From Tribonema minus (lineage: Eukaryota > Sar > Xanthophyceae > Tribonematales > Tribonemataceae): a stretch of DNA of 64,000 nucleotides. Positions 54,037 through 64,000 of the stretch are shown here, one piece after another (within the stretch, counting starts at the first letter, position 1; every line of letters begins with the position of its first letter). A program made the translations under genes and the position numbers. Below the pieces are notes generated by a model. That model saw nothing but the letters and a program-made list of their open reading frames with translations. It was not told the origin of the DNA and ran no database searches. Location: positions 248,001 through 312,000 of the forward strand of contig JAFCMP010000512.1 of assembly GCA_017506865.1 (NCBI GenBank), given 5' to 3'.

Positions 54037-55990
54037 GGCAGCAGCATTCTGTTAAAAGTTGTGCAACCTGCTTGCGCAAAGCACGCTCCTCCTTGCTGGC
54101 CGTATGATTTCTGGCGCCTGCTGAACTCATTGAGCCAGCTGTGGCACGTAGACGCGCACCAGCATGACGGTGTGTGTTGTCACTACCGCGACGCTTCCTG
54201 GGAGTCTGCGCCGCTGAAGACTGTTCTCGAGACGCTATTGCTGTTGACGCCGCCTGTATAGGTGAAGAATTGCGTCTCAGCTGGGGATGCAGCTTCCAGC
54301 AGCGGGCCACCAAATGTACGCTGCCTGCTAGGGTGTCTAGCACCACTGCTGCGAGCAGAGGGCGTCTTTGAAGGTCGTGGAGGCGCACCAGCTACCGATG
54401 GCTCCGTTGCAGCGGTGAGTGCGATGCCAGAGTCGTGGTCGCCAGTTGCCATGTCGTGGCCACTTCCAGCTGCAGCCTGCTGCGTCCCAGCATCACCATT
54501 GTTGCTGATGCATGTGGGGTTGACCATGCTCAGTGCCGTAGGCGCAGCATCGGTTTCGCTACTGCTGTTGAGCACTGCAGGGCGGTCCTCTTCATCTGGT
54601 CTGCTGCTGTCGGTATCCGACGCCGTTGTTTCGACTGGCCTCGCTGTATCGATGCTGACCCCAGCAGAACTGCCACCGACCATTACAATCGACACTAGGT
54701 CGTGTCACAGTGCCTGCGCCACTGTCGCCTGCTGGATTTGAGAGCACAGAGCAAATGTCCGCGCTGGCTGCCAAGGCAGCACAAATATTCTCACGGAAGA
54801 CCAAGTGCGGCACGCCGGCTGCAGGCATTACGTCCGACTCGCAGGGCACTAGTGCGAGGCCAACGTCGCTGCCTTCCAAGCTGCGCGGCCCAAATGTGCT
54901 GCCATCATTGCTGAGCGCCGGTGCTTCGCAGCTGTTGTTGCACGATGTGCTGCACTGCTCAGCGACGCTATCACCGCCGTTGAGCACCGTTGGATCGCCA
55001 ACACCAGTGCCAGCTGACTCGTGCCGCACGCAGTTGAGCACCGCTGGATCGCGATCGCCAGTGCCAGCTGACTCATGCCGCACGCAGGCGCTGCAATCGC
55101 TGCTGAGCACTGCTGCTTCGCAGATGTTGTTGCACGATGCGCTGCACTGCTCAGCAACGACAAGACCGCCGTTGAGCACAGTTGAATCGCCATCGCCAGT
55201 GCCAGTGCCAGCTGAGTCGTGCGGCACAAAGGCGCTGCCATCGCCGCTGAGCCGTGTCGTGCTGTGGCAGCTGCTGCTGCTGGGGCTGCATGATGCGGTG
55301 CGCGGATCTGTGGAGACACTTGTGCCGTCGAATGCTGTCAAGACCCCCTTTCTGCTTTGCGCTCCCGCGTGCGTCACCGCGCTAGAAGTAGAGCTGTCCG
55401 TGACCGTTGTGACACGAACACCATGTCGGCTGAACGGTAATCCCGCCACAAGAGTGGTTCCATCGCCGCACAGGTCTGCAGAGCCCCCGTCGCCGCAGGC
55501 GAGCTTTGACGCGTTCGACGAACGCTTACTAAAGGCAAGCTTGGAGGAGCAGCTACGCAGTGGTCGCACAGCCTGCGGGTACGAGTGCATGCTGTCATCT
55601 TTGCAGATGTACACGAGCGGCTGTGCCCATGATCGCTGGTCGCGAGGGTTGATGGCGTAGGCGGGCCTGCTTGTCTCCATTGGTGGCAGGGAGCAGTAGG
55701 TGGTGACCGCCATGTCGATCAGACGCACGTGTGTCCACTTCACTGACACCACGTAAGACGAGGGCTCCGTTGAAGATGGGGCGAACCTGAACTCTGAAGG
55801 CACCTGTGCGCGACTCTGGTAAGTGCAGCTGCGCATCACACCACGTTGCCAACATGGCCACTACGGCCATTATTGGGCCACCGCCATCAGGCCCATTGGC
55901 GGGAACAAGCGCAATGACACGGGTCCTTGCAGGCAGTCGAAGCGGTGCTAAACGCCACGCACTCACCCCATACTCACTACCATGGCCATT
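53440..55990 (-). mobile_element. Diverged copy 2 of an unrecognised coding module
   Basis: Partner of 41930-44300 in the same orientation, about 11.5 kb away and without the GTAAACGCC array. Frames at 53059-54036, 54183-54695, 54592-55839 and 55595-56122 keep longer open stretches than copy 1. Recognisable shared pieces are the coiled-coil-like stretch and VKWTHVRLIDM. It is likely broken in a few places. Polar, low-complexity composition prevents family assignment. Confidence 0.45.
54592..55839 (-). CDS. Open frame of unknown function (415 aa) in module copy 2
   Basis: The N-terminal part is protein-like (VPSEFRFAPSSTEPSSYVVS, VKWTHVRLIDMAVTTYC, RPAYAINPRDQRSWAQPLVY). The middle is a Ser/Cys/Gly-rich region with internal repeats of RHESAGTG-type units (about 55010-55210 in DNA). 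I recognise no family. Part of the frame, near VKWTHVRLID, is conserved in copy 1, which supports a formerly coding sequence. Confidence 0.4.
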   Translation of the reverse strand: MMRSCTYQSRAQVPSEFRFAPSSTEPSSYVVSVKWTHVRLIDMAVTTYCSLPPMETSRPAYAINPRDQRSWAQPLVYICKDDSMHSYPQAVRPLRSCSSKLAFSKRSSNASKLACGDGGSADLCGDGTTLVAGLPFSRHGVRVTTVTDSSTSSAVTHAGAQSRKGVLTAFDGTSVSTDPRTASCSPSSSSCHSTTRLSGDGSAFVPHDSAGTGTGDGDSTVLNGGLVVAEQCSASCNNICEAAVLSSDCSACVRHESAGTGDRDPAVLNCVRHESAGTGVGDPTVLNGGDSVAEQCSTSCNNSCEAPALSNDGSTFGPRSLEGSDVGLALVPCESDVMPAAGVPHLVFRENICAALAASADICSVLSNPAGDSGAGTVTRPSVDCNGRWQFCWGQHRYSEASRNNGVGYRQQQTR

Positions 55991-56122
55991 GTGACCGAGA
56001 GGATTCCATACAGACACGTGGTCGTCGGCGTGCAGAAGCGGTTGAGACGCCGACTCGCCGTAGTCAATGACTTGTACAATGCGCGGCGTCGGTTTCCCGC
56101 CGTCAGAGCTGCGCGAGCACAT
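55595..56122 (-). CDS. Open frame of unknown function (175 aa) in module copy 2
   Basis: Reads GGKPTPRIVQVIDYGESASQ, LLHADDHVSVWNPLGH, RTRVIALVPANGPDGGGP, MAVVAMLATWCDAQLHLPES. An EEAALVPANG-type piece also occurs on the reverse strand near 50070, so the segment between repeats C and D may carry a relative. Function unknown. Confidence 0.35.
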   Translation of the reverse strand: MCSRSSDGGKPTPRIVQVIDYGESASQPLLHADDHVSVWNPLGHNGHGSEYGVSAWRLAPLRLPARTRVIALVPANGPDGGGPIMAVVAMLATWCDAQLHLPESRTGAFRVQVRPIFNGALVLRGVSEVDTRASDRHGGHHLLLPATNGDKQARLRHQPSRPAIMGTAARVHLQR

Positions 56123-56252
56123 GAGCGTGAGCTCGCCAAGCTGTGGGGAGAATGGTGCAAGGAGCCCCTGACGAAAGTCACCGCAACAGCCTCCAGCTGT
56201 TGGTCTGGCCGTAGGCGTCCCTGGGCAGTACTGCCACCACCCCGCGTCTATG

Positions 56253-56498
56253 TTATTCGCCCATCGTCATGACAGTCGCGAGCTGTCCATACGACAAGTT
56301 CAAGGCCGTTATATTATAATCTTCGATCACTGTGCTTTCCGCGACGCCCAGCTCAAGAACATCGCCGGACGCCTCGTTGCGTGGTTCTAACGTCGCCACC
56401 ATGGTGCCACCCACCAAGCAGCCAGTGCCGTATGCACGTAAGTCTGGCAAGTCAGTAGGGAACCCGCCGGGCCGCATGAATGGTGTGCCAGCACGCAT
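56253..56498 (-). CDS. Open frame of unknown function (81 aa)
   Basis: A compact, protein-like reverse frame (GTPFMRPGGFPTDLPDLRAY, GGTMVATLEPRNEASGDVLE, NLSYGQLATVMTMGE). It is upstream, in reverse orientation, of the 55595-56122 frame and may belong to the same element. Not recognised. Confidence 0.3.
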   Translation of the reverse strand: MRAGTPFMRPGGFPTDLPDLRAYGTGCLVGGTMVATLEPRNEASGDVLELGVAESTVIEDYNITALNLSYGQLATVMTMGE

Positions 56499-56873
56499 GT
56501 CTGCTAGCTGCTGACGAACTGCAGGATGCTGGCCAGCCAGTGCCGCGCCTCGCGACCACGGCTGTAGAACAAGACGACGAGACAGGCTGATCGTGTGCGA
56601 GCAATCCCATATCAGCCGTTACGGCTAAGTTTGTTGTGCCCGATGGCACCCTTGACGCACCTCTCGCCGATACACCAGACTGCTGCGGCAGCGACGTACC
56701 CGCTGCCTCCAGGCCTGATGAAAAGTTCCAAAGATTTGAGGCCGCCTCCCGAAGACTGCGCAGAGTGTGTTTTGCCCCAAGCTGACGCGTATCCATGCCG
56801 TCAGCTGCCAGGAAAATTCCTGATTAATATCACACCCTATCTGTGCTGCACGAAACTGAGAGCTGTGCGGCCA

Positions 56874-56897
56874 CCCCCCCCCCCCCCCCCCCCCCCC
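56874..56897 (+). repeat. Poly-C tract of 24
   Basis: Twenty-four consecutive C. The length may be unreliable in any assembly. A similar run lies near 51308 at the corresponding place in the previous repeat-bounded segment. Confidence 0.8.
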
Positions 56898-57077
56898 TCC
56901 AGCGCCAAGCAGGCGATGAAGGGTTGCACAGCGAGCCAAGAGGATGTCAATCAATTGTCAATCACCAGCACCCACCCAAAACAGGACAGTGCAGGAGATG
57001 CAGCCCGACCCCCTCCGAGAAAACGCGTATGCAGCAAACCCCGAGGACAACGCCCGGACTTCTTCAAAACATTACCC

Positions 57078-57311
57078 TCATGTGGATGTAGCGTGCCAGT
57101 AAATTGTTGATAGCGTCACTGACACCGCATACACCGCCAGACTGCCGCCAAGCCGCACGTTCCGCGTTGAACGACGCAATACGCGAGCCTCATAAAGCAC
57201 GGCAGTAGTGATCGCGAGAGGGCAATGAATGGACAGCCTGCGAGCAAGCCCCAGCGTGCCAAAACGACTACTGGGCAGCAGCGCAAGCCACTCCCCCAAT
57301 TTCAGCCGCAA
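57078..57311 (-). CDS. Small hydrophobic open frame (77 aa), unrecognised
   Basis: Reads LRLKLGEWLALLPSSRF, LARRLSIHCPLAITTAVLYE, GGSLAVYAVSVTLSTIYW, with two possible membrane segments. A polar forward frame overlaps its 5' part (57229-57612). Neither is supported beyond composition. Confidence 0.25.
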   Translation of the reverse strand: MRLKLGEWLALLPSSRFGTLGLARRLSIHCPLAITTAVLYEARVLRRSTRNVRLGGSLAVYAVSVTLSTIYWHATST

Positions 57312-57898
57312 ATACTCCCGCCAATCGCCAGAGGGCGCGCCACCCCACGCTCAGGAAAAATTCAATCCGAAAACGCCGGGCTCAGCGCACGCCACGCCAA
57401 GCAAATTCCGAGCTGCCAATCGCTCCAGCTACTCCTCCAGCAGCAAAACCCCCCTGATAATCCCAAGATGTTCACTGCAGGCCCGCGCGGTGGTAGACAC
57501 TCACGCCCCTGCACTGATGGACTTCACGCGCAAGTTGAAGTCGCCTTCTTCCGCACGCAGAGCCCGCCGGACCGTGGTAAACACTAATCGAGCACTGGTC
57601 TCGCAACCGTGACGCGACAACTGGTGGCCAGATGACGTCGTTGCACTCCGATATGCCAAAAAAGTCCTGGTGAAAAAGTCTCTATCAGTTGCTGCACTAT
57701 TTCCTGGACCGACAGATCAGCTGCGAGCACACGTATGCGCCAACTAAGAGACGGAGAAAGGGCTGGCGCTGAAGGCAGCTCGCGCTAAGTTAACAGGGAG
57801 ATGGTCCGCTCGAGGCACTGCCGGTACAGCAGTCCATAGCTCACCGTTTGCTATCTCGAAAAGGCCAAGGTGTCGGCTCGAGCACTCCGGTCACCAGA

Positions 57899-58228
57899 TG
57901 TGGCCTTGCGGCCACGGTGTGTCTACAAACTACGCAATTCCAGGGCGGGAGCCATATATACAATGACCAGATTCATGAGAGGTAAGCTTCCAGGTTGTTG
58001 AAGGTGTTTAGTGATTATTAGGAGTAGCAAGCAGCGCAGCATTGCTCAGCGCATGACCACGCATAACTCCAGCCCTTCATGCGGAGCAACCCTCTACTTC
58101 GACTTTAAGTTGAATATCAACATCACCTTGAATTTAAAGCTGTAACTTTAACAAATGCATGCAGACTTTTGCGCTTCTCACCAACCACCGCACAAGTGCT
58201 GTGTACCTCTGCATGCACCGCTGCCACA
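57899..58228 (+). repeat. LTR-like repeat E (330 bp, TG...CA)
   Basis: Nearly identical to repeat A, including about 100 bp after the CA end (GTTTGACCATCCACAAG through CAGCAAGCGAATAC). No matching short target duplication flanks it alone. Confidence 0.75.
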
Positions 58229-58492
58229 GTTTGACCATCCACAAGATTACTTGCAAGCGCCAGAAGCTGCCTGTTGGCTGGGACTTGAGAGGCTTACTGC
58301 GTTGACCTTCGCGCATTCACAGCAAGCGAATACTATTGTAGTCATGCTGACGGCTCGGAGTGCAAGGTGGCCCCGGAGGTGGCTGCAGCAACCTAACCCC
58401 AACACTAACCATGACCCTCAGCACCCAACATGTTTTCAGGTTCACGCAGCATCAGATCTGAACCTGAACCAGACGCCTCTAGCGGCGACCAC

Positions 58493-58735
58493 ACTATAAC
58501 ATTTGACTGAATGGGCAACAAAGACATCGCGGTCAGTAGGCCAGCAGCCCTTTCACAAGTGAGACTCTTTGCGTGCATGCTGCTGGCATGAACAAACCGC
58601 CCCCTCGCCAGTCTTTGTACGCCAGTCTTTGTACGCAATGCACGCCACCGCAACAACGGCCAATCACATATACCCAAAGCCAACTGTCGAGCGTGAAAAT
58701 CTTCAACATGGTGGACAAGCAGGGGGGTGCCGTAT
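58493..58735 (+). repeat. Long-range duplicate of 40704-40945
   Basis: Same block order as 40704-40945, with an extra tandem copy of CCAGTCTTTGTACG at about 58608-58635. The 160 bp between repeat E and this block differ completely from the corresponding 150 bp after repeat A. Confidence 0.75.
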
Positions 58736-59319
58736 GCCTTGCACAGTTACTCTTTGCGGCACGCTGCAACTGTACACCGTGTCGGTTGCCCCGACTATGT
58801 CACCAACAGTTTCGTGCCGTATACGACCTACCGGTGGTGCGCTGCATAGCTACCGCTACCAAGCAGCCGTGCTCGCAACCTTTCCGCATCGCCGTGCTCC
58901 ATGATGAGTGAAAGAAAGTGTTCGGCACACAGAATTGCATCGATTTCAGTGCACCAGCACGTTTTTTTATCGCGGCACTGAATGGTGTGCTGAACAACCG
59001 TGCTGGTCAGGTAAGACTATGTGTGGATTTGGTGACCTGCAGCCATTGTCAAGCATCGGCTGCATTAAGAAGAACAGATTCTTGATTTAACATAAATAAT
59101 AAATCACTAAGGCAGCTCCAGTATGGCTTTAGGCCAAACCCGTACGTACTCTTATGGAAGCAAGCATGGTCTGTCCACCGCACCAGCAGCCCGCAAATGG
59201 TGATGGTACAGGAGAGCTGATGCACATTCCGTGCATTGTCTTGAAATGAGACTCTTGCGCTCGCCATGAAGCATGTCGGCAGTTCAGGGCCAGAAAGTAG
59301 CAAACATGCTTGTATCTTT

Positions 59320-59600
59320 CTGTTCCGTAGCATTAGCAACGCAGCGCACCGCCTCTGGCAGGAGTGGCGTGCAACAACATGCGTGCTTGCTAGTAGTCAC
59401 AACCCGATCATTGGTTCTTAGTCGCTAGCAATCACGTTGGGGCTAAGCGCTCGGTAGGCAGGCACAACAGCAAAATTTCAAGATTACCGGGACGCGCCAT
59501 AAAGTACGACGTCAGTGCCATAGACCACTTGCACGCGCTGGCCTAGGGCTAGGGTTAACGCCGAGACGCCGCTGATCGGGAGAAACACCCCCGGAGTTTT
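59320..59600 (-). repeat. Inverted, diverged copy of 44620-44890
   Basis: Reverse-complement similarity to the interior of the TTAA-flanked element: GGGAGAAAC, CTAGGGTTA, GAGCGCT-type, CAACGTGGG-type and GCAACGCAGCGCACCGCCTC blocks occur in mirrored order. The ends of the element are not recognised here. Confidence 0.55.
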
Positions 59601-60124
59601 GAATCGGCCTATTTACACACAATCCACTTTCTTCACCTCAAACAAATTACTGAACTTCAACTTCTTCGGTACTTGCAATTACAGCCAAGCAAAAGCAAAT
59701 AGTTGGCTCGCAACATGATTGCAGAGGTGAACGGGTTGCGCTGCGACGAACCGCCGCTGCAGCCAGCAGCCAGAGAATCTTTGCGGGCAAAATATCACTG
59801 TGGCTTCCGTTCGGTGCTTGATCATGTAAATTTCGAAGCCAGCAAAGTCACACGCTCAAATGTGTCGTCTGCTTCAGAGTGCTGATTAGCTTCTGCGAGA
59901 CGCAAATAGCTCGCTTCGGTGATGTGCGTACGGTTATTAGTATGTTCGTTGCTTGCACGTCGCTGCTTTGACAGCGGCAGCAGTTCTACGCACGTCAGCA
60001 GCATGGCACCTGAACCTTCGGCGGCGTGCCGACATCTTTTTTCATACTGTGGCTTGCATCCCGTGAATGTGCTCGCTACTGCGTTACGACGGGGTGCAGG
60101 ACTACGGCCTGCTCCTTAGGGCTC

Positions 60125-60199
60125 CACATCTACGTGGCATGCTGCTGCAAGCCTCATATTCAATGCATTGCAATGAAAGGGACATGCCACGTAGATGTG
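60125..60199. repeat. Perfect 17-bp inverted repeat (hairpin)
   Basis: CACATCTACGTGGCATG at 60125-60141 and its exact reverse complement at 60183-60199 are separated by 41 bp. They lie between a forward and an inverted piece of the CGTTACGAGCCGC dispersed repeat, so the hairpin probably arose from two opposed repeat copies. Confidence 0.85.
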
Positions 60200-61129
60200 T
60201 AACTCGATGCGTGCGGCTCGCAATGCAGTACCACGGCACAAGTTCACTTCTGAATGTATGGGGCAAGCAAAAGCAGTAGCCAACCACATGGATGCAGGCC
60301 ACACATTTTCGGCAGATGCTTTCCCAGCTACTCGCCAGCGTCTCACAAGCCTCGCGCATGGGCGCTGTTGATGCAAGTGGAAAAGAGGGCACATGGCGCA
60401 CCAACGGTCAGTTAAATGCACCATCACTATCAGTTGCTACGTGCTATAGTGAGCAGGCATTGTGCCTCCAGGTGAGAAACTCGAACTGCCTTCTGTGAAA
60501 CTGTCCATGCGCTTTAAACTGGCAGCAAGGCACGGCTGCGTTCAGAAAATTCCCCCCAGTCGCGGTCAACCACAGCAAATCTAGTCGTGTACCATGGCCC
60601 GCACCCGGCATCACTGCTATCCACGCAAATGAAAAAAAAGTGTTTGCGCTCAAAGCAGATTGGTGCTGGTAGCTGCAGAGCACGGCAACAACGGTGGTGC
60701 CAACGACAGAGTTGTCGATAGAATGAAACGATATGACGGCGAATAGGATTGCTTGGCGATCAGCGGCGAGGGCGGCGGCAATGGGAGGAGCCGCACCGTG
60801 TGGCCTTTACCCCGTACATGTGAACCGCTACTGCATTGCGAGCCGCGCAGTCTACGTTCAAAGTTATTGAGGGCATGTTATTACTAGCCGCGCATTCGAC
60901 CTGTAGTTGTTGGAGCATGTAGGGTAAACATTCTTGTTGTAGAATACCACCCGATTTCGGATCACTTCGTTTGACCGAGGACTGCGCGAGCGCGGGAAAC
61001 TTGCTGAGCAGCTGATGACACATTAAACGAGCATAACGTGGAGACCGTAGGAGGCCATCACACACTGTGGCCGCCATCACCAGATAGCAACAGTAGTAAG
61101 GTCGGCACGGGGGTTTCAACCTCAACTTG

Positions 61130-61520
61130 CGTCGATGCTACAAGCCTATGCGCAAGACACCTATGCGCAAGCCACATCACGGCACAAGGCTGCTATCAGC
61201 TGTCAGCACAGCAACTATGATGCCCAGTGTCGCCTTAAGGGCGAGGTGTCAGTCGAAACCAGTGATGACGATGCAAGAGGAGCGCTGGTAGACAACCTCA
61301 TCACCTTGCTAGCCATGCACGGCTTTGGCCTCCTTAAGCCGATCTGAAGATGATGGTGCCGAAAATTACGGCTGTGCCTTGGGGAGAGGAGGAGTCTGGA
61401 CCGAAATGGGTGCAGAGTTCTTTAAAACGGTGGCGGCATGTATCATCGCTATGCGCAAGATCCGCATCTACGATGTCAACAGGCGTGCTGCTGACAACGA
61501 GGAGCAGCAGGGAGGACTTT
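61130..61520 (+). pseudogene. Coding-like stretch, unrecognised and interrupted
   Basis: Forward frames in succession read AISCQHSNYDAQCRLKGEVS, VETSDDDARGALVDNLITLL, then in another frame GGVWTEMGAEFFKTVAACII, AMRKIRIYDVNRRAADNEEQ. They look like pieces of one former protein. No family is recognised. Confidence 0.3.
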
Positions 61521-63296
61521 GTTCAAGGCAGCCATCGACAACACTCTCGCTGTCTGTCACTGTATTCAGGCTTTGTTTCACGGCAATCGAGCAAGCGAGC
61601 GCATGGCGCAGCCCCAGAGGGGGAGAGAGAGAGAGTGAAGTACAGGAGCATCGCGTGGAGCGGACAATTTCGTAGCATACGGAGCAGCCGTTGTCGCGGT
61701 GCACACATGCGCGCAGCAGGCAGCGTTCCATGCTGGCCGGCACCATGTGCTGCCACGTCGCGTGCGGTCACGGAGTCACGGCTGATGCTCAGCCAATCAC
61801 ATTCTCATTTTTTGATTTTCTGCACACGTCAAACCCACGTTTCCTGTTCTGTCCTCTGCAACTAATATTTAATACTATTGTCAGCACACGAGAAAGACAT
61901 TACTGTCATCGATGCTGCACACTTCTAGAACTGCGACGAGTCAGGTACGAGTCACTGTGAACGTGCACTGTGATGCATGTTCTCTCTGAGACAGGCAAGA
62001 AACTCACTACATGACTAGTTCTGTTGCAGGATTCATGATCCAGGGAATCACTTCTTTTGCAGTGTTGCTGCAGAGGGATGAAATACAGTCAGCAGTGTAC
62101 GCTCAGCAACCGAGAGGACCTCATGGTGCTCACTGTAAACAATGCTGGCACTACGGGACCAGGCAGCCGCCGCTGTGACAATTGGTAGCTCATAGCCCAC
62201 CCGCCGCTGTGACATTTTGGAGGATCAACGCCCATTCTGCTCGGAATCAGCGGCTGTAGCCTGTTGAAGTGCACTTGATGCTGCCACCCAGGCAGCATGT
62301 AGGAAGTGGCAGTAATACTGGATTAATAAGCTAAGCGCAATCGGCCAGCAATGACAAGTGCGGGGGGCGTAGCATAGACATCTAAGTTCTATGCTTTTAT
62401 GTTTGATAGGACGTAGGGCAAGCATTGTAGGCATATCTAATTTGGCCGTGCTCCTTCATGAAAGTGCTTTTGGATACTGTACTGCAGTGCGTATTTGCCG
62501 AATGCATCAAAGCTTACGCTAATGGCAGCGGGCAGTTGCGGAAGCTTGTATGGCGATCAATCAGCAATCGCTGCAGAACACGGCGTGTGCGTAACGGAGC
62601 CACAAAGTCAAATATACGTCGGCATCGGAGTGGAATTGCCATTGGCTTGCATTAGGTGTGGTCATGCGCCGAGCACTGCTCGCGGCTGCCAATGCAAACA
62701 CTGGAACTAGCCCTAATCTTGTCGCACCTTGAATAATCAAGCCGGAGGCTTCAAGTCAGTATATCGGTCATGAACAATTGGTTTTGGTCACCAAATATTT
62801 GTTTATCAACATGTACATTCAAGTACTTGAGGAACGCGCAAAGGTTAGACAAGGCTCAAGGCCGCACTGCGTTGCAGTATGGGCAACACGAGTTGATGCG
62901 TACTTGATGTATGCCACAAGATATGTGACATGTACCTCTCAATCATGCCACTGCAACAGCGAGACACAAGCATGAGATGCAGACCACAAGCTGCTGCATT
63001 GATGATTGCTCCAAACAGTGTGTCTGCAGTCAACTTTGCCAATGTGCAGTGCGTGTTTCACATGGTTATCAGCACTTTGCATTCTCTGCTCGTCTCTGAC
63101 ATACCTCTAGTGACCTGTGCGTCATTGTGACGTGAGAGCATTGGTCCAGCAGACCAATTATCCCAAACTAGGGGGGCACACATGATTACTTTGCTTGGTT
63201 CCTAACGTCACGTAACGCGTTACGTAACTCTTGGGGAAATGTATTGCAGCCCCTCACAAGAAAACAACCACACACACACCACACAATGGGGCTGCA

Positions 63297-63500
63297 TCAA
63301 CGTCGCTGGCAGAAACCGTGAGGCCCACACCTGGTAAGTGATTGCTGGCGGCTTGCACCCACGTTGGTGTGATGCACTTGGTGTGCAAGTGCAATCGCAC
63401 AGAGGTCAATGGCTTCTCCTGTCTCTAGCTCATAGACTACGCATGTACTTGCGCTCGTCCCTGTGTGATGGCCAGTCCTTGTCGTCAGTCTGAAAAGCAC
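63297..63500 (-). pseudogene. Possible transposase fragment
   Basis: The reverse frame contains GHHTGTSASTCVVYELETGE and AIDLCAIALAHQVHHTNVG. The pattern of G-H-S/T...VV-x-ETGE-x-LD resembles the first catalytic block of some DDE transposases found in animals and algae. Too short to assign. The rest of 61960-64000 shows nothing supported. Confidence 0.2.
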
Positions 63501-64000
63501 ATCAAAGCAATCTCCTGACGAACTGTGAAAGTTATCAGCGGCGTTCCGGTTTGTGATTCTTCTTGACAGTTCAAGCTCGGTTCACCTTTTCTAAACATTG
63601 TCGCTTATGTGGTTTTGATGGTGTGCTGTGTGCTGTGTAAAGCCAACCCACTTACTTACGAAACTTCTTTGGATCAGGCGCCGTGCGCATGATTCCGTTA
63701 AAATGCTATATGCGTGACACAAACGCACAGGCTGCCATGCAAGCGGGGGGCAATTGTGGTGCCAGAAGGGCTACACGTCTTTGCACACAGTACTTGGCAA
63801 GATCCATCATCGCCGCCTTCGAATCCCCCCCCCTAAATCTGTTTTTTGGTTTCTGCAATGCTATTGATATTATGTACAGGGGCGGTCAGCCCTTGCTGGT
63901 CGCCTGCACTCTTGATGGAGCCAGCCGATGCCGCTGGTCAATGCAGGCATAATGCGCTTCCATGCGTGTGTGGCAGCGGTGCATGCAGGGGTGCAAGTGC

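Noticed and set aside
57225-57612. Two overlapping forward frames of 120 and 127 aa
   Set aside because: Both are open over the same DNA with polar low-complexity sequence, and neither has homology or splice support.
40121-58228. Repeats A-E as a CRISPR-like array
   Set aside because: Units are over 300 bp, spacing is irregular and kilobases long, and the genome is eukaryotic with spliceosomal introns.
40121-58228. Repeats A and E as an LTR pair of one 18-kb element
   Set aside because: Their similarity continues about 100 bp past the CA ends on the same side, and no matching target duplication flanks them, so they are better read as two separate copies.

Overview
This is nuclear DNA of a eukaryote, most likely a chlorophyte green alga. 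The case rests on three intron-rich genes with GT-AG introns: a single-domain AP2 transcription factor, a plastid-type membrane protein fused to a guanylate-kinase-like domain, and the GATOR2 subunit WDR24. The DNA is rich in CAG/TGC runs and transposable elements. I cannot name the species. No rRNA, tRNA, CRISPR or prokaryotic operon was seen.

Layout. Positions 1-2600 are intergenic, with one decayed coding remnant, several exact CTACTAGTAG palindromes and an AT palindrome. The AP2 gene runs forward at 2608-8816 in 4 exons. It converges on a reverse-strand gene at 15354-9669 (7 exons, about 598 aa: plastid-like N terminus, membrane module, degenerate guanylate kinase), which carries a clean hAT-type MITE in its last intron. 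About 165 bp separates that gene's start codon from the divergent start of WDR24 (15519-38055, 14 exons, about 980 aa), which suggests a shared bidirectional promoter.

The last intron of WDR24 is inflated to 11.8 kb by a young, apparently whole LTR retrotransposon (26175-36780, reverse strand, inserted in a (TA)n tract). It is a Ty3/Gypsy chromovirus-type element with gag-protease, reverse transcriptase-RNase H and an integrase with a chromodomain-like tail. Between RNase H and integrase it carries a C5-cytosine DNA methyltransferase domain with the main catalytic motifs in order. This is the most striking object in the window.

From about 39 kb to the end I can support no intact host gene. 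This part holds a run of six same-orientation 305-332 bp repeats with TG...CA ends (TGTGGC/GCCACA) bounding segments with unrecognised reverse-strand frames. It also has a TTAA-flanked DNA transposon nested in one of those repeats, a diverged duplication of a coding-like module (about 42-44 kb and 53-56 kb), GTAAACGCC/poly-C arrays, and decayed coding-like stretches. Exon-intron models were built by eye from reading frame, phase, splice sites and family resemblance, not from transcripts.
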